A DNA stretch of 64,000 bases from Streptomyces sp. WAC08241 (GTDB lineage: Bacteria > Actinomycetota > Actinomycetes > Streptomycetales > Streptomycetaceae). Under the pieces are notes generated by a model. It made no database searches and had not been told where the DNA came from. It worked only from the letters and a program-made list of their open reading frames with translations. Positions 10,242 to 20,561 of this stretch are shown piece after piece (position 1 is the stretch's first letter; each line of letters begins with the position of its first letter). A program made the position numbers and the translations under genes. The stretch is from positions 1,178,001-1,242,000 of the forward strand of contig CP042279.1 of the NCBI GenBank assembly GCA_007858575.1, written 5' to 3'.

Positions 10242-11087
10242 TGCAGCAGCAGCCTTTCGAGAGTGCGGACGAGGGCGTCGGCGAGCAGGCCGAGGAAGGC
10301 GTAGACGACCAGGCAGACGACGATCACGTCCGTGCGGAAGAACTCCCGGGCCTGGTTCATGAGGAAGCCGATCCCGGCGTCGGCGTTGATCGACTCGCCG
10401 AAGACGAGCGCCAGCCAGGCCGTGGCGAGGGAGTACCGCAGACCGGTCATGGCGCCGGGCAGCGCGCCCGGCAGGACGACGTGCCGGACTAGGCCCCACC
10501 GGCCGAGCCCCAGGGACTCGCCCGCCTCGACGAGTGGGGCGTCGACGCCCCGGATCCCGGCGTACACGTTCAGATAGAGGTGGAAGGCGACGCCCAGGGC
10601 GATGAGGGCCACCTTCGGGGCCTCCCCGATCCCCAGCCAGATGATGAACAGCGGGATGAGGCCGACCCAGGGACCGTCCGCAGCATCTGCACGGGGGCGT
10701 CGACGAGGTCCTCCCCGAGCCGCGAGAGCCCGGACACCAGGGCGAGGGCGATCCCCACCGCCCCGCCGAGCAGCAGCCCCACGGCGACGCGCCGCAGCGA
10801 GACCCCCATGGCGTGCGGCAGCGTGCCGCCGTCCCCGATCAGCTCGCCGCCCGCCCGGGCGATGGTCCCCGGCGACGCCAGCACGTCCGCCGGCAGCATC
10901 CCCGCCGAGCTCGACAGTTGCCAGAGGAGGAGCAGCAGCACCGGTCCGACGGCCCGGCGCAGCCAGCGGGGGACGGAGAAGCCGCGTCCGGGTCCCCGTG
11001 CGGGGTGAGGGACTCGACGCCCGAACCGGGCAGAACCGATATGTCGGGCGCGGAAGGGCCGAGGGGTGGGGCATGGTCGACCGTCAT
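10214..11087 (-). CDS. Sulfonate ABC transporter permease, frameshifted
   Basis: The BPD-type membrane permease of an SsuC/TauC importer, about 285 residues and five to six helices. A hydrophilic N-terminal tail ([20 protein letters not shown]) leads into [59 protein letters not shown] and the EAA loop [20 protein letters not shown], then [20 protein letters not shown], all SsuC hallmarks. Frameshifts are near 10990 and 10680. The ATG at 11087 has GGAG upstream. It is the first structural gene of the operon; the leader peptide gene ends 117 nt before it. Confidence 0.88.
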
Positions 11088-11132
11088 GACGGGCTCCGGG
11101 AGGGAGGGGGCGGCGAGGGTGCGCGTCAGCGT

Positions 11133-11161
11133 CCGTGGGCGCGGAACGGGCGCGCGCACGG
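11133..11161 (-). promoter_or_regulatory. Candidate attenuator hairpin between leader peptide and permease
   Basis: CCGTGGGCGC (11133-11142) and GCGCGCACGG (11152-11161) pair over 10 bp with one mismatch and a 9-nt loop. It lies between the leader ORF stop and the permease ribosome-binding site, where an attenuator would sit. GC-rich hairpins arise easily here, so this is tentative. Confidence 0.35.
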
Positions 11162-11204
11162 CGATCAGGGCGTCAGGGGAGGAGCGGAGAGCGGTGAAAG
11201 GGCG

Positions 11205-11288
11205 TCAGCGGCCGCGGCGACACGCGGCGGAGGCCACCCGCAGCAGGTCGATGTGACCGCGCGTGGTGAGCAGGGCTGTACGCAACAT
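11205..11288 (-). CDS. Sulfur-operon leader peptide (27 aa, leaderless)
   Basis: A 27-codon ORF whose C-terminal half is RGHIDLLRVASAACRRGR. It matches the actinobacterial family annotated as putative leader peptide, in which an R-x-H-[IV]-D-L-x-R-x-A-S-A-x-C core precedes sulfur-assimilation genes. The cysteine codon near the end would be the sensing position if translation stalls when charged Cys-tRNA is short, as shown for leaderless Cys-containing uORFs in mycobacteria. The promoter TTGACC (11323-11318), a 17-bp spacer and TACGTT (11300-11295) end 6 nt before the ATG, so transcription should start at or near the start codon. It leads the sulfonate transporter/monooxygenase operon. A near-identical core occurs at 53127-53207. 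Confidence 0.8.
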   Translation of the reverse strand: MLRTALLTTRGHIDLLRVASAACRRGR

Positions 11289-11323
11289 GGCGCGAACGTA
11301 GCGGCCGTCACGGGACGGGTCAA
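11289..11323 (-). promoter_or_regulatory. Leaderless promoter of the sulfonate operon
   Basis: -35 TTGACC at 11323-11318, 17-bp spacer, -10 TACGTT at 11300-11295, then 6 nt to the ATG of the leader ORF. Spacing predicts a transcript starting at about the first codon. It is close to the housekeeping consensus. The rest of the divergent gap up to 11512 shows no other clear signal. Confidence 0.6.
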
Positions 11324-11512
11324 CGGTGTCTCGGAACGTGGACGCGCCGTCCCGGGGTCCGAAACGAGGCGGACCCGTGGCCCGCGCGTGATCCCCGCCC
11401 CTAGTCTCCCTGGGGCCGACGGCCGTACGGAGCACCGGCGGTCGCGCGGAGCACCGGCAGTCGCGCGGAGCGCCAGCGGCTCCACGAGACGCACCACCGA
11501 CGGGGACCACAC

Positions 11513-12414
11513 GTGACGTACCGGCGCGCGGCGATACCGGCGCTGATCGGCGGGCTGATCCTCGCCGCGCTCCTCTGGTGGGCGGGCGCGAGCACCCAGG
11601 CGCTGCACCTGCCCGGCACCGGAGGCACGCTCGGCGACGGGACGGCCGCCGAACTCGAACGCCGGCTGTCCGGGGTCCGCCCCGGCGCGGAGACGTCCGG
11701 CGGCACCGGGGACACCGCCACGAGCGACAGCGGCCGCTACCGCGCGCTGTACGAGACCGGGCTCCGGATCCGCTTCGGCGCCCTCTTCGTCCTCTTCGCG
11801 CTCGGTGCGCTCCTCCTCGTCCGCGGGCTGCCGCCGGTCCGGGGCCGCACGACGGCCGCGTTCCTCGCGGTGTGGGCCTGGGGCGCGGTGGCCGGGGCCC
11901 TGGCGGTCACCGTGTCGACGCCGTGGCCGATCGCCGCGGCGGGGCACGGCGGTCACCGCTTCCTGCCCCAGGTGGCGGGCGCGGCCTCCTCGCCGAACCG
12001 GGCGACCTCCTGCGCCAGTGGCTGCTGCTCGGCGGTTGGACCGGCCCGGCGGGCACGCCGGTCGGGGAGTGGCTCCTGTACCGCGCGCGACGCCCTGGTG
12101 CTCGTCGTGGTCCGGTGCGCCCTGCGGTGGCTGCCCGGCCTGCTCACCCGGGCCACCGTCCCCGCGACGGCGGCGGTCACGGTCCGCGCGACCGTCCCCG
12201 GCCTGCTGCTCTCCCAGGCGGTACGGATCGCGCTGAGCCCGGAGAGCCCGTACGGGGCTTCGTCCACCGGGTCGCCGGGCTCGGCCACGGCATCCCGGCC
12301 GCCCTCACCCGGGGCCTCCTCGCGGGCACGACCGCCGCCGTCGTCCTGCGGGTGACGGCACGGGGCGGGGAGCGGACCTCCGCCCGACGACGGCGCGCCG
12401 GGGCCGCCACATGA
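11513..12414 (+). CDS. Membrane protein of unknown function, frameshifted
   Basis: I do not recognise a named family. The GTG start gives RRAAIPALIGGLILAALLWW, a clear membrane helix, then an outside loop rich in G/T/E (LERRLSGVRPGAETSGGTGD) and further helices (LFVLFALGALLLVRGLPPV; FLAVWAWGAVAGALAVTVST). After frameshifts near 11985 and 12110 come LLRQWLLLGGWTGPAGTPVG, a basic cytoplasmic stretch (VRATVPGLLLSQAVRIALSP) and VHRVAGLGHGIPAALTRGLL with LAGTTAAVVLRV. About 300 residues with four or five membrane segments. The gene is divergent from the sulfonate operon and may share regulation, but nothing in the protein ties it to sulfur. Confidence 0.6.
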
Positions 12415-12441
12415 TCACGGAAGGTGATCACCACTGATCAC
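12412..12441. repeat. Cluster of three TGATCAC elements
   Basis: TGATCAC (12412-12418) and GTGATCA (12424-12430) form a perfect 7-bp inverted repeat with a 5-nt spacer, and another TGATCAC follows at 12435-12441. Start-to-start distances of 12 and 11 bp put the three on roughly one helix face. The first overlaps the stop codon of the preceding gene. A regulator-binding array is plausible but unproven. Confidence 0.45.
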
Positions 12442-12553
12442 ACCCCGTCCGCGAACTCGTCTAACGTGTCTCCGCACGCTTCACGGACCGAAAACGGAGG
12501 GACAGGGCCTTGCCGTCGTCGTCGCCCCCCCGGCGCCGACGACGGCAGAACTA

Positions 12554-12590
12554 GGAGCCCGCGGCCGCCCCTCGAACGGCCGCCGGCTCC
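12554..12590. terminator. Hairpin in the 12.4-12.8 kb gap
   Basis: A 14-bp stem with one mismatch (12554-12567 with 12577-12590) and a 9-nt loop. A second hairpin follows (CACAGCTC 12598-12605 with GAGCTGTG 12616-12623). The 410-nt gap between the membrane protein and the AraC gene also holds a very short ORF at 12510-12554, TTG start after GGAGGGACAGGGCC, encoding PSSSPPRRRRRQN; I cannot say whether it is real. No other gene is evident in this gap. Confidence 0.45.
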
Positions 12591-12824
12591 CGGCGTACAC
12601 AGCTCCTCACGCGGTGAGCTGTGGAGGATCCCCCGTCCACCCCGCGCAAGGACAGGCATGACGCTAGACCGACTCCCCCACCCGCCCAAGGGCCCCACGC
12701 GCCACGGACAGGGCCTGACGTGCCACGACGGCCCGGTGCGCGCCCGTGAGCCGGTGGAGCCGGCCCCGCGGAGGCCCCGCGGCTCCCCGGCACGACTCCG
12801 GCGGCCTTCACCCGCCTGAACGCG

Positions 12825-13847
12825 GTGGCCGCCACGCGCATCGGAGTCGACCCGGCCGCGTACGCCCACCTGCTCGGCATGGCCCCCGAACACCTGCGGG
12901 AGGACCGCTACCGGCCGCCGGCGTCCACCAACATCCGCATCTGGGAGCTCATGACCCTGCAAGCCCCGTGGCACGAGGTCTCCCTGAACATGTCCCGCGC
13001 GAGCACCCTGGGAACCCTCGGCCTCTGGGACTACCTCTCACCCAGGCGGCGACGCCGCTCGAAAGCCTCCGCGACGCCGCCGGCTTCATCGCCACGGTGG
13101 CGGACGCGGGCACCGAGGCCCTGCGGATCGACGTGGACGACCGGCACGTCACCATCAGCCACGTCAACGCGGCCGACCTCACCGACGAGGTCGCCTCCGC
13201 GATACGGGCCTACTCCCTCGCCCTGTTCCGGCAGAGGTTCAGCGAGAGCACCCGCCGCGACATCACCCCCGTCAAGGTCTCTCGCGGCGCGCGCCCCCGG
13301 ACGCACCGCAGCCTCGCGGAGATGTACGGCACCCGGGCCGTCGAGTTCGCCAGTCCCGTCAACTCCATCACCTTCGAGACCGCCGACCTCACGGCGCCCC
13401 AGCCCCACGCCCCCGGTCTCTCCGCCCACCTGCGCAGACACGCCCGGCAGTCGCTGGACGAGGCCGTTCCCCTGCGGGACTGGCTCGACGTCTTCCGCGC
13501 CACGCTCCGGACCGCCCTGGACGAGGAGACCCCCACCCTGCGGGACGCGGCCCGGCGCATGGCGCTCAGCACCCGCACGCTCCAGCGCCGCCTCGACGAC
13601 CACCGGACCAGTTGGACGGAAGAGCTCCAGACCGTACGGCGCGAACACGCCTCCACCTGCTCGCGACCACCGGCATGACCCTCGACGCCATCGCCCGGCG
13701 CACCGGCTACGCCGACCCCGCGGCCTGCGCCGTGCCGTCCACCGCTGGACCGGACAACCCGTCGCCGCCCTCCGCGCCCACGACGAGGACGGACACGCCG
13801 CGGAACCACCGGCCGCGGCGCCCCGCCCCGACCGGGGAGAATCCTGA
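12825..13847 (+). CDS. AraC family regulator with N-terminal arabinose-binding-type domain, frameshifted
   Basis: A DNA-binding regulator of about 340 residues in the OruR/ArgR-like AraC branch. The N-terminal ligand domain includes [40 protein letters not shown] and [19 protein letters not shown]. The C-terminal AraC DNA-binding domain has [20 protein letters not shown] as its first helix-turn-helix and [17 protein letters not shown] as its second. Frameshifts lie near 13040, 13655 and 13735. The start is uncertain: the GTG at 12825 is the first start in frame, but upstream codons (AAFTRLNA) also look coding, so the true start may lie up to 170 nt earlier behind another lesion. The effector is unknown. 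Confidence 0.8.
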   Translation: MAATRIGVDPAAYAHLLGMAPEHLREDRYRPPASTNIRIWELMTLQAPWHEVSLNMSRASTLGTLGLWDYLSPRRRRRSKASATPPASSPRWRTRAPRPCGSTWTTGTSPSATSTRPTSPTRSPPRYGPTPSPCSGRGSARAPAATSPPSRSLAARAPGRTAASRRCTAPGPSSSPVPSTPSPSRPPTSRRPSPTPPVSPPTCADTPGSRWTRPFPCGTGSTSSAPRSGPPWTRRPPPCGTRPGAWRSAPARSSAASTTTGPVGRKSSRPYGANTPPPARDHRHDPRRHRPAHRLRRPRGLRRAVHRWTGQPVAALRAHDEDGHAAEPPAAAPRPDRGES

Positions 13848-13923
13848 GTCCCCGCACGACCCCGCCGAAGAGAACGACGTCCGGACTGCGCACCGCGCGG
13901 CCCACGCCCCAGGAGCACGCCCC

Positions 13924-14465
13924 ATGAGCGACCGCAACCGGCAGTACCCCTACCCCGACGCCCTCCGCCCGGACGCGGAGCCCGCGCCCCACGCCCTGCT
14001 CGCGCCGGTCCTCGGACTCCTGGGGACCTGGACCGGCCGGGGCGCGGCGGATACCCGTCGCTCGACGAGGACTTCGCGTACGAGCAGGAGGTCACGTTCA
14101 GCCACGACGGGCGGCCCTTCCTCCACTACGAGGCGCGCGCCTGGCTGATCGACGCGGACGGCACCCCGCTGCGGCCCTCGGCGCGGGAGAGCGGCTGGTG
14201 GCGGCTCCAGCCGGAGGGGCGCGTCGAGGCGCTGATCACCCAGCCCACCGGCATCGCGGAGCTCTCCGTCGGCCGCGCGGACGGCACCGCGGTCGACCTC
14301 GCCACCCACGAGGTCGCCTCGCCCCCACCGCCAAGCGGGTCGACGCCACCCGCCGCCGCTACACCCTCGCCGCCGCGGACACCCTCGACGTCGTCCACGA
14401 CCTCGCGGCCGTCGGCCGGCCGCTCCAGCACCACTCTGGGCGTACGGCTCCGCCGGACCGCCTGA
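13924..14465 (+). CDS. Nitrobindin-like heme-binding beta-barrel protein (FABP family, DUF1794), frameshifted
   Basis: A small ten-stranded barrel protein of about 180 residues. The N-terminus has [16 protein letters not shown] and, after a frameshift near 14045, [20 protein letters not shown]; then [20 protein letters not shown] and, after a second shift near 14325, [19 protein letters not shown]. The G-x-W-x-G-x-G plus YP motif and the C-terminal Q-x-H histidine are nitrobindin hallmarks; that histidine is the proximal ligand to ferric heme in characterised members, which scavenge NO or isomerise peroxynitrite. The ATG at 13924 begins a standard hydrophilic lead. The prolyl oligopeptidase gene follows after 49 nt on the same strand. 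Confidence 0.85.
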
Positions 14466-14514
14466 CGCCGGAGGTCCCCTTCGCCCGCGCGCGCCGGTCC
14501 CGCACAATACGGGG

Positions 14515-16540
14515 GTGAGCGATGACGACCCGTACCTGTGGCTGGAAGAAGTCTCGGCGACGCCGCCCTCGCGTGGGTGGCTGAGCGGAACGCCGAGACG
14601 GCGGAGGCCCTGGCCGCCGACCCCGGCTTCGGCCCGCTGAAGGAGCGGCTGCGGGAGGTGCTCGACGCCTCGGACCGCATCCCGTACACCACCCGGCGCG
14701 GCGCGCACCTCTACAACTTCTGGCAGGACGCCGAGCACGTGCGCGGGCTGCGGCGGCGCACGCCCCTGGAGCAGTACCGCAAGGACGAGCCCGAGTGGGA
14801 GGTCCTCCTCGACGTCGACGCGCTCGCCGCCGGGGAGGACGAGAAGTGGGTGTGGGACGGGGCGACCGTGCGCCGGCCCGACCACGACCGGGCCCTGGTG
14901 CGCCTGTCGCGGGACGGCGCCGACGCCGCCGTGGTCCGCGAGTTCGACCTGGAGGCGAAGGAGTTCGTCGCGGACGGCTTCCGGGTGCCGGAGGCGAAGA
15001 CGCAGATCGGCTGGATCGACGCCGACACCGTCTTCGTCGGCACCGACACCGGACCGGGCTCCCTCACCGAATCCGGCTACCCCCGCACGGTCCGCAGGTG
15101 GCGGCGCGGCACCCCGCTGGAGACGGCCGCGACGGTCTTCGAGGCCGAGGCCGCGGACGTGTCCGCCTGGGGGTACCACGACGACACCCCCGGCTTCGAG
15201 CGGGACTTCGTCGGCCGCTCGCTGGACTTCTTCCGCGGCGAGACGTACCTCCTGGAGCCCGACGGGACGCCCGTGCGGATCGACGTACCCGACGACGCCT
15301 CCGCCTACGCGCACCGCCGGCACCTGATCGTCACCCCGAGGTCCGCGTGGCTGGGGCAACCGAGCGGCTCGCTCCTCGCGTTCGACTTCGACGCCTTCCT
15401 CGCGGGCGACCGCACCTTCGAGGTCCTGTTCACCCCCGACGAGCGGACCGCCCTCGCCGGACACACCTGGACCCGCCACCACCTGATCCTCCAGACGATG
15501 CGCGACGTCAGCACCCGCATCGAGGTCCTCACCCCCACCGGCGCGGGCCCCTGGGAGCGCGCGCCCTCGTCGGGGTCCCGCCCTCTCCGAGGTCGGCGTC
15601 ACCGACACGGACCCGGACCGCTCCGACGAGTACTTCCTCGACGTGTCCGGGTTCCTCCAGCCCTCCACCCTCCACCGGGGCGAGATCGGCGGCGACACCG
15701 AGGTCCTCAAGCAGGCCCCGGCCCGCTTCGACGCGACCGGCCTGACCGTCGCCCAGCACTTCGCGACCTCCCGGGACGGCACGCGCGTGCCGTACTTCGT
15801 CATCGGCCCCGACCACGCCGCCACCGGCCCCGGCCCCACCCTGCTCTACGGCTACGGCGGCTTCGAGGTCTCCCTCACCCCTCCTACGGCGCCGTACGGG
15901 GCCGGGCCTGGCTGGAGCGCGGCGGCACCCACGTCGTCGCCAACATCCGGGGCGGCGGCGAGTACGGCCCCGACTGGCACCAGGCCGCGCTCGGCGCCGC
16001 ACGGCCGCGCGCCTTCGAGGACTTCGCGGCCGTCGCCGAGGACCTCGTCGCCCGGGGCGTCACCACCCCGGACCGGCTCGGCGCGGTGGGCGGCAGCAAC
16101 GGCGGCCTGCTCATGGGCGCGATGCTCACCCGGTACCCCGAGCTGTTCGGCGCGATCGTCGCGCAGGTGCCGCTCCTCGACATGACCCGCTTCCACCGGC
16201 TCTCGCGGGCGCGTCCTGGATCGCCGAGTACGGCGACCCGGACGACGAGGCCGACCTGCCGCACCTGCGGGACCTCTCCCCGTACCACCGCCTGGAGGCG
16301 GACTGGCCCTACCCGCCCGTCCTCCTGACGACCTCGACCCGCGACGACCGCGTCCACCCCGGCCACGCCCGCAAGACGGCGGCGCGGCTCCGAGCTCGGC
16401 CACCGCGTCCTGTTCCACGAGAACACCGGCGGCGGCCACGCGGGCGCGGGGACAACGAACAGGCCGCCCACAACAGCGCCCTCCCGCACACCTTCCCGTG
16501 GCAGAACCTCACGAAGACGGAAGACTGGGGACGGCCGGCG
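14515..16540 (+). CDS. Prolyl oligopeptidase family serine peptidase (S9A), frameshifted
   Basis: A cytoplasmic serine peptidase of about 680 residues that cleaves short proline-containing peptides. An N-terminal seven-bladed propeller ([52 protein letters not shown]) is followed by the alpha/beta-hydrolase domain: [34 protein letters not shown], nucleophile elbow [13 protein letters not shown], acid loop [13 protein letters not shown] and the histidine in [10 protein letters not shown]. All three catalytic residues are visible. At least five frameshifts are present (near 14560, 15570, 15885, 16205 and 16390-16460). Because of the last ones the exact stop cannot be placed; it should fall just before the convergent regulator gene that ends at 16541. 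The GTG at 14515 begins VSDDDPYLW. Confidence 0.85.
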
Positions 16541-17519
16541 TCACAGCCACCCCGAGCGCTGCGCCTGGAGCGCCATCTGGAACCGGCTCGTAGCACCGAG
16601 CCGGGCCATCAGGACCTGGATCCGGCGGAAGAGCGTGCGGCGGCTGACCCCGAGCTCCCGGGCGACGACGTCGTCGCCCGCCCCGGCCGCGAGCAGCCGG
16701 AGCAGCCGGCGGTCGGCGGGCAGCCCCGCCGGCCGCACCGAACGGCCGTGTAGGGCAGGGCGCCGCGCCAGGTCTGCTCGAAGAGCGCCACGAGCGCCGA
16801 GAGCAGACCGCACGGCTGCACCACGAGCATGCTGTTGTGGACGTCGGCCTCCCTGATGGAGAGCGAGACCAGCGCGTACGCCTCGTCGATGATCAGCAGC
16901 TTCACCGGCACCGACGGCAGCACCCGCGCCTGCTCGCCCGCCTCCACGCACGGCTCGATCGACTCCTCCAACTGCCCCGGGTGCTCCAGGGACGCCTGCG
17001 AGTAGACGACCCGCTGCGTGATTCCGCGCGCCAGGGTCGCGAGCGCGTCGTCGGTGGCGCCCGGCAGCGGGAAGTACGGCGGCGAGTCGAGCTGCCGGAT
17101 CTGCTCCCGCGCGCTGGCCCACGCCTGCCGCATCCGGGGCCCGACCGCCTCCCCGGTCACCACCTCGACCAGATCGTCGTGGTAGGCCGCGAGCCGCTGC
17201 CGCCGGAACGCCTCGAACGCCCCGCCGACCGCGATCCGGGACTCGTCCAGCTCGGCCGCCCGGTGCCGGCCGAGGATCTCCAGACCCGCCGCCGGAGGCA
17301 CGGGCGCCACCGGGTCCCCGCCGTCCGCGACGGCGCTCGCCAGCCCCGCGTCGACCAGCTCGCCGTACGCCGCCGCGAGCCCGTCGCCCGCCAGACCGGC
17401 TGCCGCGCCGACCGCGTCCAGCGGCGCGGGCCCGAGGTCCAGGAGGTGCGGGTAGAGCCGCCGGGCCCCTCCCCGATCCCCAGGAGCCGGAGCGCCTCAC
17501 CGAGCTTCACGTTCGCCAT
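16541..17519 (-). CDS. LuxR-type HTH regulator with effector domain, frameshifted
   Basis: A transcription regulator of about 325 residues. The N-terminus (MANVKLGEALRLLGIGEG, then GLAAAYGELVDAGL) resembles a TrmB-like winged helix. The middle (QIRQLDSPPYFPLPGATDDA; VPVKLLIIDEAYALVSLSIR) is the effector domain seen in Streptomyces LuxR/TrmB-like regulators. The C-terminus has the GerE-type HTH DRRLLRLLAAGAGDDVVARE followed by LGVSRRTLFRRIQVLMARLG and ATSRFQMALQAQR. Frameshifts are near 17470 and 16745. It is divergent from the aminopeptidase gene and convergent with the prolyl oligopeptidase gene, so it might control either peptidase. The ligand is unknown. Confidence 0.8.
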
Positions 17520-17667
17520 GGCCGCATTATCGGGGCCGCCACGGCCCGCCGCGTCCGATCCGTGCCACTGGCCGATCCCGGCCACCACCGGGCGCCGGGC
17601 GCAGTACCGTCCGGAGGCCGCCGACGCCCGGCGGCCGCGGGCACCCGACCGGAAGAAGGAGCAGGAC

Positions 17668-19076
17668 ATGGCGAAGGGTCGCAAGAACGGTCTCTACGAA
17701 GGCGTCTCCGAGGAACTCTCCGCCCTCATGAGGACGGGGTGGGCGGACACCGAACGGCACGGGCTCGCACCCGACGAGCAGGCCCCGTACGCGGCCCGCC
17801 GCCGCGCCGCGCTCTCCGCGCTCTTCCCCGGCGAGCGCCTGGTCGTCCCCTCGGGCAACCTCAAGCAGCGCTCCAACGACGACACCTACCCGTTCCGTCC
17901 GTACTCGGGCTACGTGCACCTGACCGGCGACCGGGCCCGCGACGGCGCCCTCGTCCTCGAACCCCGCGACGGCGGCGGCCACGACGCGTACTGCTACCAA
18001 CTGCCCCGCGACGGCCGGGAGGACGACGAGTTCTGGATCGGCTACACGGCCGAGCTGTGGACCGGGCGCCGCCGCTCCCTCGCCGAGTCCGGGGCCGTCC
18101 TCGGACTGCCCTGCCGCGACGTCCGCACCGCCGCCGAGGACCTGGCCGCCGGCTCCGGCGTCCCGACCCGGATCGTCCGGGGCGTCGACCCGGCCCTCGA
18201 AGCGGCCGTCACCACCGACGAGGAGCGCGACGAGGAGCTGGAGGAGGCGCTGAGCGGCCTCCGGCTCGTCAAGGACGCCTGGGAGATCGGCGAGCTGCGC
18301 CAGGCGGTCGACTCGACCGTGCGCGGCTTCACCGACTGCGTCGCGGAACTCTCCCGCGCGGTCGCCTCCTCCGAGCGCTGGATCGAGGGCACCTTCTTCC
18401 GCCGGGCCCGCCTGGAGGGCAACTCCGTCGGCTACGGCTCGATCTGCGCCGCCGGCGAGCACGCCACGATCATGCACTGGACGGACAACGACGGGCCGGT
18501 GCGCCCCGGCGACCTGCTCCTCCTCGACGCCGGCGTGGAGACCCGCACTCTACACCGCCGACGTCACCCGCACCCTTCCGATCAGCGGCACCTTCACCCC
18601 CGTCCAGCGCCGGGTGTACGACGCCGTGCACGAGGCGCAGGAGGCCGGGATGGCGGCGGTGCGGCCGGGCGCCCCTACCGCGCCTTCCACGAGGCGGCGC
18701 AGCGCAGCCTGACGGCCCGGCTCGTCGAGTGGGGTTCGTCGAGGGCCCGGTGGACCGCGCGTACGCCCTCGGCCTCCAGCGCCGCTTCACCATGGCGGGC
18801 ACCGGCCACATGCTGGGCCTGGACGTCCACGACTGCGCGCGGGCGCGCACTGAGGAGTACGTCGACGGCGTCCTCGCGCCGGGCATGGTCCTGACCGTCG
18901 AGCCGGGCCTGTACTTCCAGCCCGACGACCTGACGGTGCCCGAGGAGTGGCGCGGCATCGGCGTCCGCATCGAGGACGACCTGCTCGTCACCGACGACGG
19001 CCACGAGAACCTGTCGGCGGGCCTGCCGCGCTCGGCGGACGAGGTCGAGGCGTGGATGGCGAGGGTGGCGGGCTGA
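17668..19076 (+). CDS. Xaa-Pro aminopeptidase (M24B, aminopeptidase P), frameshifted
   Basis: A metallopeptidase of about 480 residues that removes N-terminal residues preceding proline. The AMP_N domain covers about residues 45-180 ([20 protein letters not shown]). The pita-bread domain carries the metal ligands: first aspartate [10 protein letters not shown], second aspartate [11 protein letters not shown] (after a frameshift near 18550), histidine [12 protein letters not shown], and glutamates VEPGLYF and [11 protein letters not shown]. The frame slips again near 18670 and 18735. The ATG at 17668 has AAGGAG at an ideal distance. It forms a peptide-degradation pair by function with the prolyl oligopeptidase upstream, although the two genes are separated by the LuxR-type regulator. 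Confidence 0.9.
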
Positions 19077-19264
19077 CGGGGCGGCGGTCCGACCGAGCGA
19101 CGGGCTGACGGGAGCTACGGACCGACCGGAGCGACGGGCTGACGGAGGCTGCGGGCCGGCGGCACGGCGCGCCGTTCCGCCCGGCGGGGCTCCCCGCCCG
19201 GAGACTGTCCGGGCAGACCGCCGGGCGGCGGTCCGGGGGCGGCACGACGGCAGGGAGAGTCCGC

Positions 19265-20458
19265 ATGACGGTCGTCCGGACCTGGGGAGCGCTCCTGCTG
19301 ACCGTGGCGGGGGCGACCCCGGCCCTGGTCCCGGCACCGGCCCCGACCCCGACTCCGGCCCCGCCCCCGACGCCGTGCGTGGCGTCCGTCCCGTACACCG
19401 CCGGGACCGGCGGCTACGCGAGCTACCGCATCCCGGCCGCCGTGCGGACCCGTGGGCGCCGTCCTCGCCTTCGCCGAGGGGCGGGTCACCGGCGGCGGGG
19501 ACAGCGGGCACATCGACGTCGTGGTGCGGCGCTCGGAGGACGGCGGGTGCACCTGGGGACCGCTCCGGGTCGTCGCCGACGGGGACGGCGACACGCGCGG
19601 CAACCCCGCGCCGGTCGTCGACCCGGGCTCCGGCGACGTGGTCCTGCTCAGCTCGTACAACGGCGGGGAGGCGACGGAGGAGCTGATCCTGCGCGGTGAG
19701 GTGCCGGCCGACCGGGGGCGCCGGGTCTTCGTCCAGCGCAGCGCCGACGACGGAAGGACCTTCTCCGCGCCGCGCGAGATCACCGCGCGCGTGAAGCTCC
19801 CCGGATGGCGCTGGTACGCCACCGGGCCGGGCCACGCCCTCGCCCTGACCCGGGGACCGCACGCGGGACGGCTCGTCGTCCCCGCCGACCACTCGGCGGC
19901 GCCGCCCGCCGGGTCCTCCGACACCGGACGGGAGCCCCGGTACTACGGGGCGCACGCGCTCCTCAGCGACGACGGCGGGCGCTCCTGGCGCCTCGGGTTC
20001 GTGGACGCCTCCCACGACGGCCACGTCAACGCCAACGAGACGACCGCCGCCGAACTCCCGGACGGCAGGATCTACCTCAACACCCGTGACCAGCTCGGTA
20101 CGGCTCCGGGGAACCGCGCGGACGCCGTCTCGGGCGACGGCGGCGCCACCCTCGCACGGCCCTTCGCGCCCCAGCCCGCCCTGGACCGCGTCCCCGTCGT
20201 GCAGGGCAGCCTCCTGCACGCGGGCGGGGCCCTGCTGTTCTCGGCCCCTCGGTGCCGGACGCCCGCGCCGAACCCGCCGTCTGGCGCCTCGCGGACGACG
20301 GTGGGACCGCCGTGCGGGCGCTGGCCGTCTCCCGGAGGAAGACCGGCTACTCGGACCTGGTGCCCCTGGACGCCGGGACGGTCGGCCTGCTCCACGAGAC
20401 CGGGACCGCGAGCCCGTACGAGACCCTGGAATTCCGCCGCCTCCCCTGGCGGAGCTGA
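19265..20458 (+). CDS. Secreted exo-alpha-sialidase (BNR/Asp-box propeller, GH33 type), frameshifted
   Basis: A predicted exported sialidase of about 395 residues. The signal peptide VRTWGALLLTVAGATPALVP is followed by a proline-rich linker (PAPAPTPTPAPPPTP). Catalytic-domain signatures are YASYRIPAAV, carrying the YRIP arginine of the triad; SGHIDVVVRRSEDGGCTWGP; a second Asp box, QRSADDGRTFSAP; and a third, LLSDDGGRSWRLGFVD. Late elements include NANETTAAELPDGRIYLNTR and GYSDLVPLDAGTVGLLHETG, which hold the C-terminal arginine and tyrosine regions of GH33. Frameshifts lie near 19450 and 20250. The ATG at 19265 begins the signal peptide. No carbohydrate-binding module is visible. It would release terminal sialic acid from glycoconjugates outside the cell. 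Confidence 0.87.
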
Positions 20459-20535
20459 CGGCTGACCCGGACCGCCTCCGGCGGCGACCCCTGGACGGAA
20501 CGCGGACCATACGGTTAGCTGCTTACGCACCTACT

Positions 20536-20545
20536 CAACTAGTTG
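20536..20545. promoter_or_regulatory. Palindrome upstream of the NTF2-like gene
   Basis: CAACTAGTTG is a perfect 10-bp palindrome in an unusually A/T-rich patch 16 nt before the GTG start of the NTF2-like gene. It may be an operator; no adjacent regulator gene obviously pairs with it. Confidence 0.3.
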
Positions 20546-20561
20546 CCTATGGAGTCGCGCC

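Noticed and set aside
16837..17667. Long plus-strand ORF over the LuxR-type regulator gene
   Set aside because: It is an Arg/Pro/His-rich antisense shadow typical of high-GC DNA; the minus strand has a complete regulator domain structure.
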